Notes under the pieces: model-generated
What the model was told of the DNA's origin: nothing
The model's database searches: none
Seen by the model: only the letters and a program-made list of their open reading frames with translations
Translations under genes and position numbers: made by a program
In this document: one piece after another, positions 51,146 to 58,332 of the stretch
How the letters are laid out: the number at the start of each line of letters is the position of its first letter
How positions within the stretch are numbered: the stretch's first letter is position 1
Assembly (NCBI RefSeq): GCF_016834455.1
Contig: NZ_CP069213.1
Span: 3,697,501-3,761,500 of the forward strand
Source of the DNA: Shewanella litorisediminis
Lineage (GTDB): Bacteria > Pseudomonadota > Gammaproteobacteria > Enterobacterales > Shewanellaceae
Length of the DNA: 64,000 nt
Reading direction: 5' to 3'

Positions 51146-51532
51146 ATGAAAGCTCGCATCATATTGATACCCGCATTACTGCTGGGATTAACCGCCACAG
51201 CAGGCGCCACCGAATACCGCTTTATCGCCGCCGACAACAGCCCAGAAACCCTGATGTGTGTGGCTGCTGGCAGTAACAAGCTGACCAAGCTGAGGATGCA
51301 GATCACTGAGTCCAATGCCAGTGCCCGCTACCATGCCAACAGTATTCGCTGCAACGACAAGAGCATTGCCCAGTTTGCCTACGCCTATGGCGCCGACAAG
51401 GCCTATGACTATTTGGCCTCTCACTCACGGGATAAAAACCGGGTGATAGAAAGCGTGACCATTAAAGATCTGTCCGCTGCCGCAAGCCAAAACAGCGACG
51501 AGATAGTGTACGTTCAGGTGTCTTCCCGCTAA
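51146..51532 (+). CDS. DUF3718-domain secreted protein
   Basis: A 128-residue periplasmic protein with a clear signal peptide (MKARIILIPALLLGLTATAGA). Its mature domain fits DUF3718, common in Shewanella: FIAADNSPETLMCVAAGSNK near 26-45 with one cysteine, and a second in NSIRCNDKS near 66-74, probably disulfide-linked. Function unknown. The ATG follows AAGGAACAAACTA. Confidence 0.8.
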   Translation: MKARIILIPALLLGLTATAGATEYRFIAADNSPETLMCVAAGSNKLTKLRMQITESNASARYHANSIRCNDKSIAQFAYAYGADKAYDYLASHSRDKNRVIESVTIKDLSAAASQNSDEIVYVQVSSR

Positions 51533-51939
51533 GCGGTTGCTTTATCTGGCAAGGTCCCCACCGGGTTTTGCCCTGCATGGTTGCGTTCTGACCGGCAGGG
51601 TCCCGGCGCACCTGATACGCCAACCGCCTCACATCCAAGCCCTTTTTGGTTTTCTCATTGCCATTTGTACACGCTCACATCCCAGACTCGCTTTAGGTAG
51701 TCTCAAATGGCCTGCTGATTGCGAAAAGGTGGGCGCCTTATCAGCGCAGCGCTGACACAAGATGCGTAAAGCACACTGGCAAACCCCGTTTTACCGAGTG
51801 TTAACCGCCCCTTGGCTACTCCTTTTGGCATAAATTGGCCCCCATCCTGTGATTAACCCAGCAAAATACTCAGGCTTATATTGCCGCCATCGGCGTGGGT
51901 TTTTAACATGCATACAGATTGCAGCTAAAGGAGCGCATT
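51533..51939. other. Region upstream of the YtfE-like gene
   Basis: 407 bases without a gene. The only notable feature is the NsrR-like dyad near the right end (51903-51926). Confidence 0.4.
51903..51926 (+). promoter_or_regulatory. Possible NsrR-type operator upstream of ytfE
   Basis: ACATGCAT and ATTGCAGCT form an imperfect inverted pair resembling NsrR half-sites (ATGCAT-type). The pair ends 13 bases before the ytfE start. Nitric-oxide control of ytfE by NsrR is established in other gammaproteobacteria; here the match is partial. Confidence 0.35.
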
Positions 51940-52644
51940 ATGTATTCACAGGCTTTACTCGAATGTTCAGTTGGTGAATTGGTGGCACAGGACTACAGGC
52001 GCGCCCATGTGTTTTCCCGCTTTGGCATCGATTTTTGCTGTGGCGGCGGTCGCCCCCTCAAAGAAGCCTGTGACAGGGCTGAAGCCGACCCATCCGAGGT
52101 GATGCAGGCATTGTTACACAGCGCTGCCAATGGCACTGCCGAAGACCAGCTGGACAAGCTGCCTCTGCCGGAACTCATTGACTATATCGAGGCCACCCAT
52201 CACACCTATGTGAGAGAAAAGGCGCCCCTGCTGCTGGAGTATGCGGCCAAAATGGTTCGCGCCCATGGCGAAAACTACAGCGAAATCAAACCGCTGGCAG
52301 GTTGGATCCGGGCACTCGTGGACGACCTGATGCCGCACCTGCTCAAAGAGGAGCAAATCCTCTTTCCCGCCATTCGCGCCCTCGCGGCCGGTGAGCAGGT
52401 CAATGGCTGTTTCGGGCATATTGGCAATCCGGTCAGGGCCATGGAGTATGAGCATGAAGACGCGGGCAACGTGTTGAAAAAGCTCAGGGAGTTAACCGAT
52501 GACTTCACCCCGCCACCCCATGCCTGCACAACCTGGCGCATCTGCTACCACACGTTGGCCGAGTTTGAAGTGGATCTGCATCGCCACATCCATCTGGAAA
52601 ACAATGTGCTGTTTCCAAAAACACTGAAGCTCACCCTGGGGTGA
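51940..52644 (+). CDS. ytfE: Iron-sulfur cluster repair di-iron protein, YtfE/ScdA type
   Basis: Cytosolic di-iron hemerythrin-like protein that restores iron-sulfur clusters after nitrosative or oxidative stress. The 234-residue product has the N-terminal ScdA domain with FGIDFCCGGGRPL near 24-36. The hemerythrin-type part has ligands in ATHHTYVREKAPLL, HLLKEEQILFPAI, YEHEDAGN and HRHIHLENNVLFPK. The ATG at 51940 follows AAAGGAG. A possible NsrR-type operator lies just upstream. Confidence 0.93.
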   Translation: MYSQALLECSVGELVAQDYRRAHVFSRFGIDFCCGGGRPLKEACDRAEADPSEVMQALLHSAANGTAEDQLDKLPLPELIDYIEATHHTYVREKAPLLLEYAAKMVRAHGENYSEIKPLAGWIRALVDDLMPHLLKEEQILFPAIRALAAGEQVNGCFGHIGNPVRAMEYEHEDAGNVLKKLRELTDDFTPPPHACTTWRICYHTLAEFEVDLHRHIHLENNVLFPKTLKLTLG

Positions 52645-52648
52645 GCTT
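52627..52648. other. Hairpin overlapping the ytfE stop codon
   Basis: AAGCTCACCC / GGTGAGCTT around the stop codon, without a T run. It lies between convergent genes and may slow transcription or protect mRNA ends. Confidence 0.45.
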
Positions 52649-52668
52649 CATCGAGCTTACACAGTGAA

Positions 52669-53133
52669 TCAGGGCGCCACTTGCCAGGGGACGACCGGGG
52701 TAGCGGCTGACTGCTTTTGTGCCAGCAGCTGCTCAATCAGTTCACGGATTTTGGGCTCGGCGTCGATAAACTTACTCATATTGGCGCCGCCCATGCGGGC
52801 GTCATAGATTGCCTCACCATCCAGCTTGCCCTGATGGAATACCTTGATTTCGGCGTAGACCAGATACAGCGCCAGATCCCAGGCCCAGCTGGCAGTGTAA
52901 GTGGCCGTCCATTCGCAGCCATCCCGGGCATCCAGCTCTTTTACCACCCGATAGTTGATTTGCTTTTCCCGCAGTACCTTCTCCATCTCCAGCAAAAATC
53001 CTTCCCGCACATCCGGATTTTCCAGGATACAGATGGCGGCCTGCTTATCGAGATTGACGGGATCGACATGCTGCTTGATGGTGCACCCCGCCAGCACCCC
53101 AACGGCTAAAACCAAGGTCATGATCTTTTTCAT
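52669..53133 (-). CDS. Sbal_3080-type lipoprotein
   Basis: A 154-residue lipoprotein with lipobox LAGC (Cys17) and the family start CTIKQHVDPV, then AICILENPDVREGFL near 30-44. A tryptophan-rich middle (CEWTATYTASWAWDLALYL) follows, ending in a Gln/Ala/Pro tail. The group is known mainly from Shewanella and has no assigned function. The ATG at 53133 gives the signal peptide. Confidence 0.75.
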   Translation of the reverse strand: MKKIMTLVLAVGVLAGCTIKQHVDPVNLDKQAAICILENPDVREGFLLEMEKVLREKQINYRVVKELDARDGCEWTATYTASWAWDLALYLVYAEIKVFHQGKLDGEAIYDARMGGANMSKFIDAEPKIRELIEQLLAQKQSAATPVVPWQVAP

Positions 53134-53250
53134 TATTACCCCCAGAAACACTGAGTTCCCCGACTATCCGGGTCAGGGCTTCTCAGGCATAGCCTGAAAA
53201 GCCATGTAACAAATATAAAACAAGAACAACTTCCGCGTAGGACTTTGATA

Positions 53251-54189
53251 CTAGAGCGCAAGACCAATCTGACCACGGTCAGAGTCGGCCCGATTCAGCG
53301 TCACCGATGGCAAGGGCAACCCGGGGTGCAACGCCTGCAGATGCTCTGCGACCCGCGCCACCAGTTCGGCAGCAAGCAGCGGGGCGTCACTGTTATCCGG
53401 CGTATGGATAAAAAGATAAGGGGAGCGACCTTCGGCCAGCCAGCCGGCGAGTTTGCCAAGCCAGGGGGCAAAGAAAGCCTGATTATCGGCGCAACCAGGG
53501 TCGGCAGGTTTGCCACCCACCCCCCATGCAGCAGGGCTATGGGGCTGGGCAATAAAGCGCACCACCGGATGGGCACCCGTGGCGATGGGATGTACCGGCA
53601 CCCGTGGCTTTTTTTGGTGGGCATCGATAATGGCCTCATTGATGGGTGGCAGCGCAAACACCGGTCGGGTATCCATGATGATGCGATTGATGCCCTTGTC
53701 CATCAACAGGCGATTGAAGCCTCGCTCTGCCTCCCCCTTGGCAAAAAAGGCGCTGTGTCGCACCTCCACCCCAAGGCAAATGCCTTCAGGCAGCAGCGAT
53801 AAAAACCGCTCCAGTACCGGTAAAGACTCCGGCCCAAAGCGGGCTGGCAGCTGGATTTTCCACACCCCGGTTTTCGCCATCAAGGGTTCAAACAGCTGAA
53901 AAAATTGCAATACTTCCTCACGGCAATCGCGTAGTGAAAGCTCGTGGGTGATACGTCTTGGCAGTTTGAAGGTAAAGCGAAACCCATCCGGCGTTGCCCT
54001 TTGCCAAATACTCACCTGCTGCGCCGATGGCAGCGCATAAAAGCTGGTGTTGCCTTCCACTGTGTCAAATACCCGGCCGTAGGCGGCCAGCCGCGCTTCG
54101 GCATCGATACCGGGAAACAGGCTTTTCCAACCGGGATGGGACCACATGGCCATACCAACGCGGATATGGGGTATTTCGGGGAGTAACAT
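53251..54189 (-). CDS. DUF72 (YecE-like) protein
   Basis: A 312-residue TIM-barrel protein of the DUF72/YecE family. Typical segments: IRVGMAMWSHPGWKSLFPG near 8-26, VEGNTSFYALPS near 42-53, FTFKLPRRITHE near 73-84, LGVEVRHSAFF near 142-152, and the late IHTPDNSDAP. The biochemical role is unknown. The ATG at 54189 fits the family N-terminus. It stands alone, without operon partners. Confidence 0.88.
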   Translation of the reverse strand: MLLPEIPHIRVGMAMWSHPGWKSLFPGIDAEARLAAYGRVFDTVEGNTSFYALPSAQQVSIWQRATPDGFRFTFKLPRRITHELSLRDCREEVLQFFQLFEPLMAKTGVWKIQLPARFGPESLPVLERFLSLLPEGICLGVEVRHSAFFAKGEAERGFNRLLMDKGINRIIMDTRPVFALPPINEAIIDAHQKKPRVPVHPIATGAHPVVRFIAQPHSPAAWGVGGKPADPGCADNQAFFAPWLGKLAGWLAEGRSPYLFIHTPDNSDAPLLAAELVARVAEHLQALHPGLPLPSVTLNRADSDRGQIGLAL

Positions 54190-54282
54190 GTCGGCTGAAG
54201 TATTGAAAGGGGTGGCCCACCTTAACCAAAGCGGCGGGGCTTGTCACGGCGAAGGCTTAAATCCAAGAGGTGGTGCAGAGAA

Positions 54283-54321
54283 GGAAAAAGTGGCCGTCGG
54301 TGAAGAGGCGCCCGACGGCCA
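54283..54321 (-). terminator. Terminator downstream of the porin gene
   Basis: On the minus strand TGGCCGTCGG / CCGACGGCCA with a ~11-base loop is followed by CTTTTTCC. It closes the pgtP-porin transcript. Confidence 0.8.
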
Positions 54322-54394
54322 TTGCCCAGGGTGAAGGAGCAATCACGAGCCAATGCCCGCTTGAGATAGCTGTTACAGTGGAAACAAGCTGAGG

Positions 54395-55417
54395 TTAAAA
54401 GTCGTAGCGAACCCCCAGAGTGATAAGGTCGTCATCGAGGGACACATTCACACCGCCAAGCAGCAGGTCGCCATCGAAGCGGGTGTAATGGCCGTAAAGT
54501 TGGGTGCTCTTTGCAAGCTTGTAGTTGGCGCCCACACTCAGCTGACTCAGGTCAACCTCGCTGACGTCACTGAGCTTGCCGTCGGTTTGCGACTTGATAA
54601 AGCGCGACACATATTTGCCAAGGCCGGCATCATCCTGGCCGTACTCCAGCTTCAGCCGTGTCTTACCCAGGTCCCAGGCGAGGTTCACAAACCAGCTGCG
54701 ACCATCGAGGGCGGCAAGTTGCGGGTCCTGATGCTCGCTCTGCTGGAAGATACCGCCCAGCGTCCAATCACCCAGTTTTACCTGAGTCACGGCGCGGCTG
54801 GCGTCGATGTTGTCGATGCCGCTGTTGTAGGCAAGGGCCAGATACCAGGGCTGCTTCTTGAGGGATGCATCACCGGCAGTGGCCGAGACCGCATAAGCCG
54901 CCTCATCGGCGCCATAGTTATCGCTCAAAAGATAAGTGCCGTTAAGCTGCACCCATCCTGCCAAACTGGGCGACTGATAAGTGAGGCTGTCGCCAAAGCG
55001 GCCCTGACCCGGCAACAGGCGATCGATATCCGAGTTGCTGGTGCCGAAAATATCCACCTTGCCTTCGGCGGTTTTGAACACGCTGTCATTGCGGCCAAAG
55101 GTCAGGGCGCCGAAATCGGTTTTCACCCCAATGTAGGTGTTACGGGGTTTGAAGGTTTTGCCTGAGTTATCGAAGTTATCAACCCCAAACTCCAGCTTGT
55201 AAAACACTTCCAGCCCTTCGCCTATGGCTTCGCTGCCTTTCACCCCGATGCGGGATGAGTTGTTTTCCAGTACGGTACCTGCCTTGCCATTTTGGGCGGC
55301 CACACCGAGGCCAGAGTCGGTAACCGACAGATTGATACGACCATAGAAGTCAGCGTCGGCGGCCAGGGCGGCGCTGCCGGGAGCAAGCAGAGCCAGTGCA
55401 ATAAGCGTCTTGTTCAT
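54395..55417 (-). CDS. Gram-negative porin, linked to pgtP
   Basis: A 340-residue outer-membrane general-porin-type beta-barrel. It has a signal peptide (MNKTLIALALLAPGSAALA), an N-terminal strand DADFYGRINLSV, ENNSSRIGVKGSEAIGEGL near 49-67 and the C-terminal strand ITLGVRYDF ending in Phe. The ATG at 55417 gives the signal peptide. It lies 59 bases downstream of pgtP on the same strand and shares its terminator, so a role in letting phosphorylated C3 compounds into the periplasm is plausible. Confidence 0.88.
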   Translation of the reverse strand: MNKTLIALALLAPGSAALAADADFYGRINLSVTDSGLGVAAQNGKAGTVLENNSSRIGVKGSEAIGEGLEVFYKLEFGVDNFDNSGKTFKPRNTYIGVKTDFGALTFGRNDSVFKTAEGKVDIFGTSNSDIDRLLPGQGRFGDSLTYQSPSLAGWVQLNGTYLLSDNYGADEAAYAVSATAGDASLKKQPWYLALAYNSGIDNIDASRAVTQVKLGDWTLGGIFQQSEHQDPQLAALDGRSWFVNLAWDLGKTRLKLEYGQDDAGLGKYVSRFIKSQTDGKLSDVSEVDLSQLSVGANYKLAKSTQLYGHYTRFDGDLLLGGVNVSLDDDLITLGVRYDF

Positions 55418-55447
55418 GATGAAATTCCTTACGCGTTTGGTTTGCTT

Positions 55448-55471
55448 CGGGCCACCCGCTGGTGGCCCGGC
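55448..55471 (-). other. Intercistronic hairpin between pgtP and the porin gene
   Basis: CGGGCCACC / GGTGGCCCG with a CGCT loop and no T run. It may set relative expression of pgtP and the porin by mRNA processing or partial termination. Confidence 0.55.
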
Positions 55472-55476
55472 CGTTA

Positions 55477-56814
55477 TCAGTAATCCACGACTTTCTTGGC
55501 GTTCCACACACTCATGGCGAGGAACATGGACACCACGGCAGCGGCGAGCCAGAAGTACTGGGCGGTGGCAAAGTCATAGTGTTTTACGCCATCCACTTCA
55601 TGGATTTTGATAAGAGACGCAGACACGATTTCCTGAGCAGAGGCGGCGATGTATGAACACAGGCCAATAAAGCCTTTCACCGCGCCAACGGCTGTCTTGG
55701 GCATCAGGTCACAGGCAGTAAGACCGGCCAGGAACACCACCAGACCACCGATGGCATAGCCAATCAGACCAAGAGCAACCGCATCCACCACCCGGCTTTG
55801 AGGCCCCCAGAACATCAGGCACAGACCGGCGATGTTGGCCAGACCGTACAGCAATGTTGGGATGTGACGATTGGCGTTAAACAGCTTGTCAGAGATGATC
55901 CCGGCGAGGATAGCACCGGCGAAACCAGCAATGGGGTAAGCCGACATGGCAAAGCCCGCATCAATCAGACTGTAGCCTTTGGACTCCTGCAAATAGAGCA
56001 CGGCCCAGGAGCTCATGGCATAGCGTGAGATATACATGGCAGCACAGGCAAGGGCGATGATCCACACGGTAGGCTGCTTGAGGATAAACAGCTGGGCGCG
56101 GCGGATTTCCTTGGGATCGACCTTCTTTTTGATCTCGGCTTCTTCGCCATAGGCAACCGCTGGTTCTGGCAGACCATAGGTTTGGGGTCTGTCTTTGAGC
56201 GCAAAGTACATGGCGATGGCAGCGGCAAAGGTGGCAATACCTGCACCCACAAAACCGGCTCTCCAGCCAAAGAAGCTCACTACGGTGGCGGTCAGAATCC
56301 AGGTGATACCCTCACCGATGTTGCGCGAGCCACCCCAGATGGAGTACACAGAGCCCCGCTGTTTCGGCGAGAACCACTGGAAAATCGACACGCACGACGG
56401 CGCACTGCCCACCGACTGAAACCAACCATTCATCGCCCACAAGAGGATGAAGAAGAAGGTGGCAGTGTTCATACCCATCATCAAACAGGTGATGGCCGAC
56501 AACCCCAGCGACACCGACATAAAGCGGCCGATGTTGGCGTAGTCCGACAGGAAGCCGTTGGAAAACTTACCCACTGCATAGGTTAAGAAAAATGCCGAGC
56601 CTATGATCCCCAGTTCCTCCAGGGTCACAATGCCGGCGTCCAGCATAGGTTTCTTTGCGACGTTCAAACTCATGCGGGCGACGTAGAACATGGCATAACC
56701 CAGCACCAGTCCCAAGAACACCTGCCATTGATATTTCTTATAAATAGAGCGGATTTTTTCCGGTGTCCCTTCAATCAGGGGCTGATCCGGCCGCGTTTTG
56801 AAAAAGTCCAGCAT
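55477..56814 (-). CDS. pgtP: Phosphoglycerate transporter (MFS, organophosphate:phosphate antiporter)
   Basis: A 445-residue, twelve-helix MFS protein of the GlpT/UhpT/PgtP family. Hallmarks are KKYQWQVFLGLVLGYAMFYV near 26-45, RMSLNVAKKP, and the GSAPSCVSIFQWFSPKQRGS loop near 138-157. Members exchange phosphate for organophosphates across the inner membrane. The adjoining pgtC-pgtB-pgtA genes point to PgtP, which takes up 2- and 3-phosphoglycerate and phosphoenolpyruvate. The ATG at 56814 follows GGAGGAAGGCAG. Confidence 0.9.
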   Translation of the reverse strand: MLDFFKTRPDQPLIEGTPEKIRSIYKKYQWQVFLGLVLGYAMFYVARMSLNVAKKPMLDAGIVTLEELGIIGSAFFLTYAVGKFSNGFLSDYANIGRFMSVSLGLSAITCLMMGMNTATFFFILLWAMNGWFQSVGSAPSCVSIFQWFSPKQRGSVYSIWGGSRNIGEGITWILTATVVSFFGWRAGFVGAGIATFAAAIAMYFALKDRPQTYGLPEPAVAYGEEAEIKKKVDPKEIRRAQLFILKQPTVWIIALACAAMYISRYAMSSWAVLYLQESKGYSLIDAGFAMSAYPIAGFAGAILAGIISDKLFNANRHIPTLLYGLANIAGLCLMFWGPQSRVVDAVALGLIGYAIGGLVVFLAGLTACDLMPKTAVGAVKGFIGLCSYIAASAQEIVSASLIKIHEVDGVKHYDFATAQYFWLAAAVVSMFLAMSVWNAKKVVDY

Positions 56815-56913
56815 CTGCCTTCCTCCCACGTTAAGTTGCTCGTTCGCCGGGATCCGGCTCCCGACTCGCCAGCATCTTTTCAGGCACAATTGCCGGATAC
56901 AAAAGCGGCAAAC

Positions 56914-56931
56914 TGAGTCAGAATTAACTCA
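56914..56931. promoter_or_regulatory. Putative PgtA operator 1
   Basis: TGAGTCAGAATTAACTCA, an inverted repeat TGAGT-N8-ACTCA. It lies 100 bases upstream of the pgtP start. Its twin is at 57010-57027. Confidence 0.7.
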
Positions 56932-57009
56932 AAAGGCAGAATTTCCGGGTCAAATTTGGAATGGCTACACTCACCCTTGAGCACAGATTGTTGGAAAATA
57001 GGCCAACCT

Positions 57010-57027
57010 TGAGTCAGTTCCGACTCA
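57010..57027. promoter_or_regulatory. Putative PgtA operator 2
   Basis: TGAGTCAGTTCCGACTCA, same design as operator 1 and identical at 8 + 5 outer positions. It lies 46 bases upstream of pgtC, so the regulator may control both transporter and its own signalling genes. Confidence 0.7.
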
Positions 57028-57072
57028 GCAGGTTGTAAAAAACGTTAAGAATTGATTAAAAAGTTTTGAGCC

Positions 57073-58332
57073 ATGACACAAAAATCCCTGCTCGTCCTAC
57101 TGCTGATGCTCTTGGTTGGCTGGCCGCTAAACGGCCAGGCAAAAGAAAACTGCCTGGTGATCCTCACCTCTTTTTCCGAGCTGCCCTTTAAAGGACTGGT
57201 CGATAAGTTCTCGGCGCGGGAGCAGTGCGACGTGCGGGTGATTTATCGCCGTACCCTGCCCGCCATCCGGCTGCTGACCGATGAGAATCAGCCCCGCATC
57301 GATTTGGTGGTGTCATCTTCCCCCACCCTGTTCCAGACTCTGCATGAGCAAAATCTGCTGGCGCCACTGGGTGAGCTGCCCGCCGCCCCCGCCTGGCTCA
57401 AACGCCACAGCCTGCCCGCCGCCGATTATGTGCTGCCGGTGGCCTATTCAGGGATTGGGCTGATGTTTAATCGCGACTATCTCAATAAGCACGGGCTGCC
57501 ACAGCCCAAAAGCTGGCAGGATCTCGCAGAGCCCGGTTTTAACGGCCATGTGATGATGAGCTCCCCCAGCCATTCGGGCACGACCCATATGATGGTTGAA
57601 AACATATTGCAATCAGAAGGATGGGATGAGGGATGGGCGCTTTTAATGCGCATCGGCGGTAACCTGGCCTCCCTGTCGGCCCGAAGCTTTGGGGTGAGTG
57701 ATGCCATCAGCCGGGGGTTGGTCGGTGCCGGGCCCGTGATAGACAACTACGCCAGCGTGGCCCGCAGCCATTTTGATTATCTGGGCTTTACCTATTTGCC
57801 CGACACAGTGATTTTGCCCACCTATTGTGGCCTCACCACCAAGGCTGAACACGCCACCAAAGCGCGGCAGTTTTTAAGCTTTTTGCTGTCGGCCGAAGGC
57901 CAGACCATTCTCACCGAACCCGAATTTGCCAAAATCCCCCTGAGTGATGACAAGCTCGCCAACAGCACGGCCTTTGTTATCGAAAAGCAACAGCTGTTTT
58001 TACGCAACAACGTTATCAAGGCGGTGTTTGAACAGGCCATTGCGCAGCAGCTGCCCAAACTCCGCTACACCTGGCTTGCCATCATCAAGGCCCAGGGCGC
58101 CATGAAAGACTCCCCGAAAAACCATGACATATTGCGTCAGGCGATGACTCTGGCCAGTCGGGTGCCCATCAGTGAAGCCGAGGCCATGTCCCCCGATTTG
58201 CAGGCGGTGTTTGCCGACTATGAGCAGCAGCCCTCGGCGCAAATGGAGCGCACCATGCAGGACTGGCGTATGCAGGTAGCTCAGCAGCTGGAGCAGGCCA
58301 TGGCACTGGTTCGCACCCTGGAGTACCCCTGA
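57073..58332 (+). CDS. pgtC: PgtC-like periplasmic binding protein of the phosphoglycerate sensor
   Basis: A 419-residue periplasmic protein with a signal peptide (1-23, cut after GQA) and the two-lobed fold of ABC-type solute-binding proteins: CLVILTSFSELPFKGLVDKF near 27-46, YVLPVAYSGIGLMFNRDYL near 117-135, and PKSWQDL near 142-148. A charged helical C-terminus follows. In Salmonella PgtC works with PgtB to sense phosphoglycerates and induce pgtP. It begins the pgtC-pgtB-pgtA operon; its stop overlaps the pgtB ATG. Confidence 0.87.
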   Translation: MTQKSLLVLLLMLLVGWPLNGQAKENCLVILTSFSELPFKGLVDKFSAREQCDVRVIYRRTLPAIRLLTDENQPRIDLVVSSSPTLFQTLHEQNLLAPLGELPAAPAWLKRHSLPAADYVLPVAYSGIGLMFNRDYLNKHGLPQPKSWQDLAEPGFNGHVMMSSPSHSGTTHMMVENILQSEGWDEGWALLMRIGGNLASLSARSFGVSDAISRGLVGAGPVIDNYASVARSHFDYLGFTYLPDTVILPTYCGLTTKAEHATKARQFLSFLLSAEGQTILTEPEFAKIPLSDDKLANSTAFVIEKQQLFLRNNVIKAVFEQAIAQQLPKLRYTWLAIIKAQGAMKDSPKNHDILRQAMTLASRVPISEAEAMSPDLQAVFADYEQQPSAQMERTMQDWRMQVAQQLEQAMALVRTLEYP

